Translations under genes and position numbers: made by a program
The notes under the pieces: generated by a model
Told to the model about the DNA's origin: nothing
Databases searched by the model: none
Seen by the model: only the letters and a program-made list of their open reading frames with translations
Part shown: positions 26,579 through 34,592 of the stretch, in pieces
Layout of the letters: each line of letters begins with the position of its first letter
How positions within the stretch are numbered: the stretch's first letter is position 1
Origin: Candidatus Nitrosopelagicus sp.
GTDB lineage: Archaea > Thermoproteota > Nitrososphaeria > Nitrososphaerales > Nitrosopumilaceae
DNA: 64,000 bases
Direction: 5' to 3'
Assembly: GCA_028343435.1 (NCBI GenBank)
Contig: JAOLYM010000002.1
Coordinates: 1 to 64,000 of the forward strand

Positions 26579-27955
26579 ATGGCTCAAACAAGTAATCAAC
26601 AAGAATCGATCTGGACAGTAGATTCTTCACCAAAGATCAAGTCATACACGCTTTCAAATCTAAGGAAAATTCCACAAATTGAAAATTTCACAGAAGAACA
26701 AATTTTTGAAATGGAGGTAGTTGGACACGTTTTACCTTTCAAGGCAAATAATTACGTAATTGAGCAATTAATTGACTGGGATAATGTACCAGGTGATTCA
26801 ATGTTCAATCTAACATTTCCGCAAAAAGGTATGCTCAAACCAGAGCATTATGAAATGATGGCTTCAACTTTAAAAAATAATTCATCTGGTAAGGAACTTC
26901 GAGATATGGCAAATAAAATCCGTTTACAGTTAAACCCACACCCAGCTGGTCAAATGGAGCTAAATGTTCCAATGCTAAAAGATGGAACTAAACTTTATGG
27001 AATGCAGCATAAATACAAAGAAACAACTCTCTTTTTTCCCAGTCAAGGACAAACTTGTCATGCATACTGCAGCTTTTGTTTTAGATGGCCACAGTTCGTC
27101 GGTATGGATGAAATGAAATTTGCGATGCAAGAAGGAGATGATTTAGCACAATATGTAAAAGAACACCCAGAAATTTCAGATATTTTGTTCACTGGAGGAG
27201 ATCCTATGATTATGCCAGCAAAAATATTCTCTACATATATTGATAAAATTTTAGATGCAGATTTACCAAATCTTAAAACAATTCGAATTGGAACAAAGGC
27301 CTTATCTTATTGGCCATACAAATTCATCTCTGATGATGATGCTGAAGAAACACTTGAAACATTTAGACGAGTAAACTCAAAAGGAGTTCATCTTGCAATA
27401 ATGGGGCATTTTAATCATTTAGCAGAATTAAAAACAGGTGCAGTTAAACTTGCGATTAAAAATGTTCGAGAGACAGGCGCACAAATTAGAACTCAATCTC
27501 CACTTCTTACTAACATTAATGATGATGCAGATATGTGGGCTCAGATGTGGCAGAAACAAGTGGAGCTTGGTTGTATTCCATATTACATGTTTGTTGTAAG
27601 AGATACTGGAGCACAACATTATTTTGGAATACCGCTAGTCAAAGCACATCAAATCTTCCAACATGCAATTCAAAAAGTAAGTGGATTAGGAAGAACAGTT
27701 AGAGGTCCAAGCATGTCTGCAACTCCTGGTAAAGTTCAGATTGACGGTGTTTCTGAAATCAATGGAACCAAAGTTATCGTATTGAGAATGCTTCAGGGAA
27801 GAAATCCAGAGTGGGTAAACCGTCCATTCTTTGCAAAATATGATGAAAATGCAATATGGCTTGACGATCTAAAACCTGCTTTTGAAGATAAATTCTTTTT
27901 CGAAGACGAACTAAATGAAATAAAAGACCAAAAAATGAAAAACATGAATAGTTAA
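26579..27955 (+). CDS. KamA-family radical SAM aminomutase
   Basis: 458 residues. The radical SAM motif C-x3-C-x2-C is in QTCHAYCSFCFRWPQF, followed by ILFTGGDPM and TIRIGTKALSYWP. A Lys in MSATPGKVQIDG sits where lysine 2,3-aminomutase binds PLP. Classical lysine 2,3-aminomutases have basic residues after the last Cys; here it is RWPQF, so the substrate (lysine, glutamate or other) is uncertain. The N-terminal extension (QQESIWTVDSSPKIKSYTL) is unusual for the family. Start ATG at 26579. Confidence 0.78.
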   Translation: MAQTSNQQESIWTVDSSPKIKSYTLSNLRKIPQIENFTEEQIFEMEVVGHVLPFKANNYVIEQLIDWDNVPGDSMFNLTFPQKGMLKPEHYEMMASTLKNNSSGKELRDMANKIRLQLNPHPAGQMELNVPMLKDGTKLYGMQHKYKETTLFFPSQGQTCHAYCSFCFRWPQFVGMDEMKFAMQEGDDLAQYVKEHPEISDILFTGGDPMIMPAKIFSTYIDKILDADLPNLKTIRIGTKALSYWPYKFISDDDAEETLETFRRVNSKGVHLAIMGHFNHLAELKTGAVKLAIKNVRETGAQIRTQSPLLTNINDDADMWAQMWQKQVELGCIPYYMFVVRDTGAQHYFGIPLVKAHQIFQHAIQKVSGLGRTVRGPSMSATPGKVQIDGVSEINGTKVIVLRMLQGRNPEWVNRPFFAKYDENAIWLDDLKPAFEDKFFFEDELNEIKDQKMKNMNS

Positions 27956-27981
27956 AATATGGATTTTTACAGGTAAATGAT

Positions 27982-28314
27982 ATGAGAAAAGAGTTTGTAG
28001 TTATGAGAATTGATGCAGCCCCAGACGGCGCTCCATATGTTCTAGTTACTCTTTCTTTAGCCAAGGATATGGCAGAAGGAAATCAACCTCCAAACCCATC
28101 TACAACAAATGTTATGGGATTTTCTAACATGGATGACATGATGAAAAACCTAAATAAAATGATCTCTGGTGGTGGAATGCCAGGCATGATGGGCGGTGCA
28201 GCACCAGGAACAACATCCATCAAACTAGATATGCACGAATACAAACAACTTGGTTTGTCTGTAGGCGATAAGGTCAATTTAGACATCTCAAAATCTGAAA
28301 CATTAGGCGTATAG
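27982..28314 (+). CDS. conserved hypothetical protein with Met/Gly-rich linker
   Basis: 110 residues. Two strand-rich ends (RKEFVVMRIDAAPDGAPYVLVTLSLAK and TTSIKLDMHEYKQLGLSVGDKVNLDI) are joined by a Met/Gly/Asn linker (MISGGGMPGMMGGAAPG) reminiscent of the thermosome tail. The C-terminal GLSVGDKVNLDI suggests a small beta-barrel. It lies 26 bp after the KamA-like gene on the same strand. Function unknown. Confidence 0.6.
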   Translation: MRKEFVVMRIDAAPDGAPYVLVTLSLAKDMAEGNQPPNPSTTNVMGFSNMDDMMKNLNKMISGGGMPGMMGGAAPGTTSIKLDMHEYKQLGLSVGDKVNLDISKSETLGV

Positions 28315-28348
28315 ATCTCTTTAAAAATCTGAAATTTCTATAATTTTC

Positions 28349-28447
28349 ATGGGCGATAAATCTGACGAAATGGTTCAAAACCTCAAGATGGAACTCGATA
28401 TCTATAAAGAAAGAATAAAATCCATTTTCTCCAAGAAAAAAAATTAG
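28349..28447 (+). CDS. 32-residue micro-ORF, charged helix
   Basis: ATG at 28349, TAG at 28445-28447. The peptide (MGDKSDEMVQNLKMELDIYK then ERIKSIFSKKKN) is a strongly amphipathic helix. It ends 4 bp before the hemerythrin-like gene start, which is operon spacing. A TATA-like run lies at its 5' side (TCTATAATTTT). Coding status unproven. Confidence 0.4.
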   Translation: MGDKSDEMVQNLKMELDIYKERIKSIFSKKKN

Positions 28448-28451
28448 AATT

Positions 28452-28991
28452 ATGAGTGCTAGTGAATTTCTACGAAATGAACACCAAGATATACTACGTC
28501 TTGAAAAAGTAATCACAAAGTCCTACAAAGCATTATACGATGGAATAGATATTCCATTTTTTGATATTGATAAGATTAATTTTCTAATTGCAGAATTTTT
28601 AGATTCTGTACATTTTACAAGAGAGGAGGGATCATATTTTCCCTGTGTTGCATCTTACGATCATCTGAATAAAGAAATTCGTGAATTGTTAATTGAACAT
28701 GAATTTAGCAGAAATATAGCAAGATCAATTTCAAAAAATCTCAAATTATGGAAAGAAGGTCAAGACAAACGTGAACCGGTTGCTAGATTTTTGAGCGTAT
28801 ATTCGACGTTTCTAATAGAACACATGAAAAGAGAAGAAGCGTTTTTTGAAAAGGCAGAAAAAGAAATTCTCTCAAGAGAAGAAGAACAAGAAATGTTTGA
28901 GCAGTTCCAGTCTATATCGGCAATTGCAGAAAAGGTTACCTCTCTTTTAGAAGACATTGATTATCTAGAATCCCAAGACTGGGCAAAATAA
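28452..28991 (+). CDS. hemerythrin-like HHE-domain protein
   Basis: 179 residues, four-helix bundle with the expected iron ligands: His11 in NEHQD, His54 and Glu58 in HFTREE, His83 in EHEF, and His124 and Glu128 in HMKREE. HHE proteins bind di-iron and sense or carry oxygen or NO, or serve in iron storage. The C-terminal 45 residues form an extra acidic helix. Confidence 0.82.
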   Translation: MSASEFLRNEHQDILRLEKVITKSYKALYDGIDIPFFDIDKINFLIAEFLDSVHFTREEGSYFPCVASYDHLNKEIRELLIEHEFSRNIARSISKNLKLWKEGQDKREPVARFLSVYSTFLIEHMKREEAFFEKAEKEILSREEEQEMFEQFQSISAIAEKVTSLLEDIDYLESQDWAK

Positions 28992-29023
28992 CATTCTTAA
29001 GCGGTAATTTCTCTGCCATTTAC

Positions 29024-29536
29024 ATGGCCTTTTGTTTATGGATGACCGGATTGCCTTGTTCAGGCAAAACCACCATAGTAAGAAAACTTGCTGAAACCAT
29101 ACCAAATCTGGCTATTTTAGATGGTGATGAACTAAGAGAATGGTTCTCTCCAAAAGACTTCTCAAAAGAGGCAAGAGATGAGCATAACAGAAGAGTTGCT
29201 CACTTGTCAAAACTACTTCTAAAGCATAATGTTTCAATGGGTGTATCACTAATCAGCCCATACAAAGAGAACCGTGCAAACGCAAAAGAGATTATTGGTG
29301 ATGACACCAAATTCTTCGAAGTTTATGTCAATGCTTCTCTAGCACAATGTGAAGAGCGTGACGTCAAAGGAATGTATGCAAAAGCCCGTTCAGGAGAAAT
29401 CAAGGGTTTTACCGGAATCGACGACCCATATGAGGCACCAGACAATGCTGATTTAGTCCTAGATACTGAAAACAAGTCTCTTGATGAGAGTGCTGCAGAA
29501 GTACTGGAATTTTTGAAATCTAAGAATCTAATCTAG
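29024..29536 (+). CDS. cysC: adenylylsulfate (APS) kinase
   Basis: 170 residues, slightly short for the family. Walker A TGLPCSGKTT (residues 8-17), DGDELREWFS (APS binding), FSKEARDEHNRRVAHLSKLL, LISPYKENRANAKEI, EVYVNASLAQCEERDVKGMYAKARSGEIKGFTGIDDPYEAP. Converts APS to PAPS with ATP. Sat and cysH are 15 kb away in the same window. It converges on the cysQ-like gene with a 17-bp overlap. Confidence 0.92.
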   Translation: MAFCLWMTGLPCSGKTTIVRKLAETIPNLAILDGDELREWFSPKDFSKEARDEHNRRVAHLSKLLLKHNVSMGVSLISPYKENRANAKEIIGDDTKFFEVYVNASLAQCEERDVKGMYAKARSGEIKGFTGIDDPYEAPDNADLVLDTENKSLDESAAEVLEFLKSKNLI

Positions 29537-30338
29537 AAATAGCATTTAATGCATCTTGATGAATTAATCCATTAGTTACCAATATTCCATTTTCATGATT
29601 TACTATCTCTGTATTGTACGATAATTCATTACCTGACATATCTGTCATTTTGCCTCCTGCCTCAGAAATTATACAATTAGAGGCACAAGTGTCCCATTGT
29701 TTCATTTTGTTTGTAGTTGTCAGATAGATTTCGGCATTTCCTGATGCAATCTCTGTAACTTTGAGTGAGCTACCAATACTTGTGACAACTGAAATCTCCA
29801 TTTCATCCAGCAATCTCTTTTCCTTCTCTGAAAGATGATGTCTACTGACTAACGCATGACAATTTTGCATTTCTGACATAATTGTAGTCTCAATTTTCTC
29901 CCACTCTTCGTCATGACAGAATGCTCCTTTTCCTGATTCAGCCAAATACATCTTCTTTTTGATAGGCCAATAAATTAGACCCAAAACAGATTTTTGTTTT
30001 TCAACCAATCCTACCATTATTGTAAACTCTCCTGTTCTGTTTACAAAATCCGTGGTCCCATCTAACGGATCAATAATCCAAATCTTATCATCTGATAATC
30101 TTTTTTTGTCATCTGTATCTTCTTCAGATAAAATAGTAATTCCAGTTTTTCCCAAAACTTCCTTTAGAATTTTATTACTTTCAATATCTGCTTGAGTGAT
30201 TGGTGAATCGTCATCTTTTTTTTCAGTTAAAAAATCAGTTTCATAAACCTCGATTACCTTTTCACCGGCTTTCAACACACCCTCAATAATTTTATCTAAT
30301 TCTGGTATTGTTGATTTAAACGGTAATTCACTAATCAT
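29520..30338 (-). CDS. cysQ: CysQ/inositol-monophosphatase family phosphatase
   Basis: 272 residues. Metal-site motifs: SEEDTDDK (Glu), WIIDPLDGTTDFVN (the D-P-L-D-G-T signature) and KQWDTCASNCIISEAGGKM. The family splits 3'(2'),5'-bisphosphate nucleotidases (CysQ) from inositol or fructose phosphatases; position next to cysC favours CysQ, which clears PAP or PAPS. The symbol is given on that context. Confidence 0.78.
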   Translation of the reverse strand: MISELPFKSTIPELDKIIEGVLKAGEKVIEVYETDFLTEKKDDDSPITQADIESNKILKEVLGKTGITILSEEDTDDKKRLSDDKIWIIDPLDGTTDFVNRTGEFTIMVGLVEKQKSVLGLIYWPIKKKMYLAESGKGAFCHDEEWEKIETTIMSEMQNCHALVSRHHLSEKEKRLLDEMEISVVTSIGSSLKVTEIASGNAEIYLTTTNKMKQWDTCASNCIISEAGGKMTDMSGNELSYNTEIVNHENGILVTNGLIHQDALNAISRLDS

Positions 30339-30558
30339 TCTTCAAATCTCTATTTGCTAATTCTGGCTTTAGAGTCCATGCTATGGCTAGACCAACAAAT
30401 GGAACTGATATCAATCCTGTCATTTGAACTATAATCAATAGTTGTTGTTGTGCTACATCTGGCGTTGTTATCAGCCATGGAAGTGGGAGTGATAAAATGA
30501 ACCAAACTCCTACTAAAAGTCCAATTATCTCAATTCTCTGTTTTTTCCTAGCATTCAT
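30331..30558 (-). CDS. small two-helix membrane protein
   Basis: 75 residues: a basic N-terminus (NARKKQR), two hydrophobic helices (about 10-28 and 42-62) joined by a short polar loop, and a charged tail. Overlaps the cysQ start by 8 bp, so the two are co-transcribed. No family recognised. Confidence 0.55.
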   Translation of the reverse strand: MNARKKQRIEIIGLLVGVWFILSLPLPWLITTPDVAQQQLLIIVQMTGLISVPFVGLAIAWTLKPELANRDLKND

Positions 30559-30584
30559 GTAAAATCACTCTGTTCTCATCAAAT

Positions 30585-31019
30585 TTAATTCTTAAACTTT
30601 ATCCCAAAGGTAACTCTTCTATTTAGGACGTAATTTATGGCACTAGCAACTGCAATTCCAATTCCTGCTCCATACATGTGATAAAATGCACTACTTTCTA
30701 CTAGAGTTACTGTAATTCCTAATTGAATTGCCATACCAATTGCGCTAACTATGATGAATTTGACATACATTACTGAATTTCTTTTGTCCTTTACAAAACT
30801 ACCAAATGTCCAATATCTATTGAAAAAGAAATTTGTGGTAATTGAAACTGAGATTGCTATAATTTGTGATGCGACGTACCAAAATCCTCCAATATCTGTT
30901 AGAAGGTATAAGATTCCTAAATTTACTAAAACGCCGGTTGCGCCAACAATGTAAAACTGAACTGCATGTTTTGCAAATAACGATAATCCCCCTTTCTTTT
31001 TTTCGTCCTCTATTGTCAT
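30585..31019 (-). CDS. GtrA-like membrane protein
   Basis: 144 residues from the ATG at 31019; a TTG at 31052 would add 11 residues, but a TATA-like TTAATTATA about 26 bp before 31019 favours the shorter form. Four membrane helices with FYIVGATGVLVNLGILYLLT, ITTNFFFNRYWTF and SAINYVLNRRVTF, the repeated N-x-x-x-N-R-x-x-T-F pattern of GtrA proteins. These are linked to flipping or transfer of polyprenyl-linked sugars for surface glycans. Confidence 0.8.
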   Translation of the reverse strand: MTIEDEKKKGGLSLFAKHAVQFYIVGATGVLVNLGILYLLTDIGGFWYVASQIIAISVSITTNFFFNRYWTFGSFVKDKRNSVMYVKFIIVSAIGMAIQLGITVTLVESSAFYHMYGAGIGIAVASAINYVLNRRVTFGIKFKN

Positions 31020-31114
31020 GTCCCTGATTATTTGACCTACTATAATTAACAATAGATTGAATCAATTATAATTTTCAAAAAACACTAGTTTTTTTTGTAA
31101 TAATTTGTCAAATC

Positions 31115-31125
31115 TCTTAAATATG
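31115..31125 (+). promoter_or_regulatory. TATA-like box for the structured RNA
   Basis: TCTTAAATATG centred about 26 bp before 31147, where the GC-rich structured segment begins. No protein gene starts downstream on this strand for 770 bp. Confidence 0.5.
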
Positions 31126-31145
31126 ATAATAACATATGGTAATTA

Positions 31146-31275
31146 ATGCGGAAGGATGTAAATCCTATCGATTAGACTTGCGTGGTCCTGCAGAGCAGAA
31201 AATAGAGTTAATGCACATTGATGCTGACAAGTGAGGGAATCTCACATTGCTTTGCCGAAGGGCCACGCCCCCATT
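31146..31275 (+). ncRNA. candidate structured non-coding RNA, unassigned
   Basis: About 130 bp, clearly richer in GC than its surroundings, in a 265-bp gap between genes. It can form a 9-bp closing stem GCGTGGTCC (31180-31188) with GGGCCACGC (31260-31268), an internal hairpin GTGAG/CTCAC (31231-31245), a CTGC/GCAG hairpin (31188-31198), and a 5' hairpin GGAT-GTAA-ATCC (31154-31165) with a GNRA loop that only forms on the plus strand. A TATA-like box lies upstream. It is not a tRNA, 5S, SRP or RNase P RNA that I recognise. Boundaries are approximate. Confidence 0.55.
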
Positions 31276-31283
31276 TATTCATC

Positions 31284-31805
31284 CTAGATGCTTCTATCTA
31301 CCTTAGTTAATGAGATGCTGACAGAACCTTCTAGATTACCAGACCTGTTGATTGTAATTTCATATATTGCTTCATCTGAACTTGGAATCTCTCCTTCTAA
31401 TTCTGGAATTTGAACATATTTCTGACCGATGTATTCCCATGTGTAGTATTTTGAAATTCCAGTATCAACCAAACTTTTTTCCAAAACAAATTCTTCTGAG
31501 AATATCTGCCTCCAACTAGGCTCCAACCTATAACTCTCAGTCCACTTTCCCTTTATCGTAAGTTTAATTTTAGCAGGAGAATCCCCCATCGGCACAAATC
31601 CAATTTTGTAAGTTCCTCCTTCTATTACTCCTAAACCAGATGTGATGGTTTGGATATCATTAAACTCCTCACCTGATATTCGGAAATTCCAAATCTCTCC
31701 ACCCGAGCGTTGCTCATTCCCACCTGGGTTCATTGATGCACCATATGCCATAGAAACTATGATTGCAACAGCTACTATTCCTCCAGCAATCACCATTTTG
31801 TTCAT
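31284..31805 (-). CDS. secreted or membrane-anchored protein, unknown
   Basis: 173 residues. N-terminal hydrophobic segment (residues 4-23, VIAGGIVAVAIIVSMAYGAS) as signal anchor, then a beta-rich extracellular domain with strands such as TYKIGFVPMGDSPAKIKLTIKG and a final EGSVSISLTKV. No cysteines and no known domain. Its stop faces the structured RNA. Confidence 0.6.
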   Translation of the reverse strand: MNKMVIAGGIVAVAIIVSMAYGASMNPGGNEQRSGGEIWNFRISGEEFNDIQTITSGLGVIEGGTYKIGFVPMGDSPAKIKLTIKGKWTESYRLEPSWRQIFSEEFVLEKSLVDTGISKYYTWEYIGQKYVQIPELEGEIPSSDEAIYEITINRSGNLEGSVSISLTKVDRSI

Positions 31806-31924
31806 AATTTAGGCATGAATTTCCCAGATTATAGTCATTTTGTTGAATTCTAGTCATACAATTTCTATAATTTGTGAACCATTATTCACACCGGAAATTA
31901 ATAACATATTTCAAAACAGTACGC

Positions 31925-32584
31925 ATGGCAAGTTTCCAAGACAAATGGGCAGCTCCTCAGAAGCAAAGCTTCATGGACAAACTCGGTGATACTCTCAAAC
32001 CAAAAGGATCACTAAAACCAAGAGTCGAAATGGCTGTAAAACGATTACAGGCTCAAATCGGAAAACTTGATGGCATGTGCCAAAAACTCCAAGAAAGAGA
32101 TCAGAAAATTTTCCAAAAAATTGTCGCTGCTCAACAAGCACACGACACCTATTCAAGTAAAGTATTATCAAATGAACTAGTAGAAGTTCGTAAAGTTAAC
32201 AAAATAATGTCTAATGCCAAAATGGGATTAGAAAGAATTGAATTAAGATTAACAACCTTCCACGACTTGGGCGATACAGTCACCACATTGATGCCAACAA
32301 TCGGTCTCATGAATGGACTCAAATCATCACTTGTCAAATTCATGCCAGGTGCAGATCAAGAGATTGGTAGAATGACTGAGATGTTAGGTGGACTAATGAC
32401 TGAAACCTTCAGCAGCAGCGGATCATCCTTCGGAGTTGAAGAATCAACAAACGCCGAATCTGATAGCATCCTTGCAGAAGCAGCAGCAGTCGCAGAATCA
32501 CAATCAGGAGAACAGTTCCCTTCAGTACCATCAACTGGATTAGAGCAATTTAACGTTCCAACTTCTGAATCAAAATTTATGTAA
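31925..32584 (+). CDS. cdvB: CdvB paralogue (ESCRT-III-like), first copy
   Basis: 219 residues from the ATG at 31925; an upstream frame extends to 31874 but lacks family character, and a TATA-like box precedes 31925. The ESCRT-III core spans residues 1-160: LKPKGSLKPRVEMAVKRLQAQIGKLD, VLSNELVEVRKVNKIM, and LRLTTFHDLGDTVTTLMPTIGLMN. An acidic linker ends in FPSVPS, matching the second copy and resembling a proline-type MIT-interacting motif. No C-terminal winged helix, unlike Sulfolobus CdvB. Probable membrane-constriction role in division. Confidence 0.85.
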   Translation: MASFQDKWAAPQKQSFMDKLGDTLKPKGSLKPRVEMAVKRLQAQIGKLDGMCQKLQERDQKIFQKIVAAQQAHDTYSSKVLSNELVEVRKVNKIMSNAKMGLERIELRLTTFHDLGDTVTTLMPTIGLMNGLKSSLVKFMPGADQEIGRMTEMLGGLMTETFSSSGSSFGVEESTNAESDSILAEAAAVAESQSGEQFPSVPSTGLEQFNVPTSESKFM

Positions 32585-32590
32585 AATTTT

Positions 32591-33070
32591 CTAAAAACTA
32601 GAAGATTTATCTCGTGACTCTTTGAAACTAGTAATCCTTTTTCCTTCGTCATCAATGATTTTGTCTATTCCAGATAATTTCTCTCTCATTGATGAGATTA
32701 GAGTCCCAACTTCATCTGCCTCATTTTCAACCGTATTCCTTTTCTGAGTCAGATGTTCTATTCCCCGTGTTTCTTCATCGATATAATCACTAACTTTCAT
32801 TAATTTTTCTTTCAAATTTTTAATGTCTACTGATTCTTCTTCAATCTCTTTTTCAAGATTAGTTCTTTTCTCTTTGAGGTTTGCAATCAAGCCTCCAACA
32901 TAATCGATAGCCTCTTCTAACTTTGCCCGCTTGTTCATCAATGATGAAATTCCAATATCTGAGTCTGATTGACCCATTTCTTGAGGTGGTTCAGGCATAG
33001 ATTCAGCTGGTTTTTCTTCCATCATTTCTCCACCTTCATCTTCTTTGGAAGAACCTAATAATCCAGTCAC
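32591..33070 (-). CDS. coiled-coil protein next to CdvB
   Basis: 159 residues. An acidic, Pro- and Met-rich N-terminus (residues 1-40) is followed by about 110 residues of continuous heptad-like coiled-coil (MNKRAKLEEAIDYVGGLIAN, then KEKRTNLEKEIEEESVDIKN) with recurring LISSMREKLSGIDKIIDDEGK units. No signal or membrane helix. Its stop is 6 bp from the CdvB stop. A structural or adaptor role in division is possible but rests only on position. Confidence 0.6.
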   Translation of the reverse strand: MTGLLGSSKEDEGGEMMEEKPAESMPEPPQEMGQSDSDIGISSLMNKRAKLEEAIDYVGGLIANLKEKRTNLEKEIEEESVDIKNLKEKLMKVSDYIDEETRGIEHLTQKRNTVENEADEVGTLISSMREKLSGIDKIIDDEGKRITSFKESRDKSSSF

Positions 33071-33207
33071 GAATTAACTTCATTTTCCTCAAATAAAAAG
33101 ATGAAAGAATGAATTTTACACACATTTTACACACATGAAAAAATACAATTTTCCGCCCCTGCTACCAAAATTGCCATTTTTAGTTGATTTTTAGCCGTTT
33201 CAAACCT

Positions 33208-33230
33208 GTTCCGCTATGCGTTCCGCTATG
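33208..33230. repeat. 11-bp direct repeat pair upstream of a winged-helix gene
   Basis: GTTCCGCTATG occurs at 33208-33218 and again at 33220-33230, separated by one base. It lies 47 bp before the winged-helix gene at 33277 and could be an operator for it. Confidence 0.35.
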
Positions 33231-33276
33231 AGATTTCAGAATGTTCCTCATAAAGCTCTTGATCCTAAACTAGACC

Positions 33277-33564
33277 ATGTCAAAACAACAATACAGATCC
33301 GAAATGGGAATAATGGGAGACATCTTAGATGTTACCATGAATGGAGGTCAGCAGGGCGTTATTGTGTCTGCAATCTCCAGAAGAGCAAACCTATCTCACT
33401 ATGCCGTTCTTGATAAATGTGAAAAATTGATCAATGCAGGTCTAGTCGAAACAAGACGTGATGATAGAAACCGCAAATTCATGATAACTGAAAAAGGTCT
33501 AAAATTTTTTGATGAATTCAAAAACTTCCAAAACCTCCTAAATTCGATGAATCTGAGGTATTAG
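33277..33564 (+). CDS. winged-helix transcription regulator
   Basis: 95 residues, the compact archaeal wHTH type: MGDILDVTMNGGQQGVIVSAISRRANLSHYAVLDKCEKLINAGLVETRRDDRNRKFMITEKGLKFFDEF. The order is helix, helix-turn-recognition helix, beta wing, and final dimerising helix. No effector domain. Upstream sit an 11-bp direct repeat pair and a TTTTACACACA tandem (33113-33134). Confidence 0.8.
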   Translation: MSKQQYRSEMGIMGDILDVTMNGGQQGVIVSAISRRANLSHYAVLDKCEKLINAGLVETRRDDRNRKFMITEKGLKFFDEFKNFQNLLNSMNLRY

Positions 33565-33653
33565 AATTGAACCAAGAGTCAGCTTGCTGTGGTTGGTTGG
33601 AAGATTCCAAGAATGATGGAATGCTTTTAAGCCCAACCGAAGCCCTGATTTTG

Positions 33654-34592
33654 ATGGCTCGCGTACCCCTAGCAGTTTTTGTCCTAATTCTGCTTGCTAT
33701 GTCGGTACCGCTACAGCACTCTTTTGGCTCAACTCGAACCCTCGATTTCTTCCTTTTTCCTGATGGTTCAACACATGTTACTTATTCTTTAGAATCTGAT
33801 CCATTACTTCCTGATACTGAAGTTTCACTTTATGGTGATTCAGTAGAAAATCTTGTGGCAGAAGATGAAAATGGATTTCCTTTAACTACACAATTTGAAA
33901 AAAATATCTTACAAGTTGAGACGCTGGGGTCTTCAAATATTCTGATTAATTATGATACGTACTCGCTAATTTCAAAAGATGGAAAAATTTGGTCATTTGA
34001 GATAAATTCGCCAGTCGAATTCAATGTGGTGATGCCAGAAAATTCTGTCATTGTGGGAATGTCAACATTTCCTATTGACATGAATGTTGATTCTGACAGA
34101 ACAAAAATTCTTCTTCCTAGTGGAATGGCTGAAATTACATATTTCTTAGCAGTAGCAGAATCGTCCCAGGTATTACCAACCGAAGAAACTCCTGTAAAAG
34201 AAGGCGATGATAATTCTATGATGTATGTTGCAGGTGGAGTTGCTGTAGCAATTGCAACAATAGCAGCGATTGCAGTAAAGATGAAAAATAAACCAAAACG
34301 AATTGTTTCAACTTCTCAAACCGCGGTTTTAGAAAAGAATGAGCCTTTCAATATTGAAAAAGTTCTAGAAATGCCAGATCTCAGAGAAGACGATAAAGAG
34401 ATAATCAAATTTATTCATGAAAATGGTGGTAGTGCATTAGAAAGTGATCTTAGAAAAAAATTCCTCTTACCTAGAACAACAATGTGGAGAGCAGTAAAAA
34501 GATTAGAAAGAAATGAATTAATTGAAATCACTAAAAAAGACCAGCAAAATCTTATAAAATTAACAAATGTGGAGGATGACAAAAATGAATAA
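33654..34592 (+). CDS. membrane-tethered winged-helix regulator with external sensor domain
   Basis: 312 residues from the ATG at 33654; a longer frame from 33567 is less likely because a TATA-like TTTTAAG lies about 26 bp before 33654 and a signal peptide begins there (MARVPLAVFVLILLAMSVPLQHSFG). Residues about 27-195 form a beta-rich external domain, then comes one membrane helix (YVAGGVAVAIATIAAIAVKM), a linker, and a cytoplasmic winged helix (EDDKEIIKFIHENGGSALESDLRKKF...TTMWRAVKRLERNELIEI). This is a one-component signal transducer. It overlaps the next gene by 8 bp. Confidence 0.8.
   Translation: MARVPLAVFVLILLAMSVPLQHSFGSTRTLDFFLFPDGSTHVTYSLESDPLLPDTEVSLYGDSVENLVAEDENGFPLTTQFEKNILQVETLGSSNILINYDTYSLISKDGKIWSFEINSPVEFNVVMPENSVIVGMSTFPIDMNVDSDRTKILLPSGMAEITYFLAVAESSQVLPTEETPVKEGDDNSMMYVAGGVAVAIATIAAIAVKMKNKPKRIVSTSQTAVLEKNEPFNIEKVLEMPDLREDDKEIIKFIHENGGSALESDLRKKFLLPRTTMWRAVKRLERNELIEITKKDQQNLIKLTNVEDDKNE

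Noticed and set aside
33216..33413. Frame overlapping the start of the winged-helix gene at 33277
   Set aside because: Out of frame with a clear wHTH protein and covers the direct repeats; a shadow.
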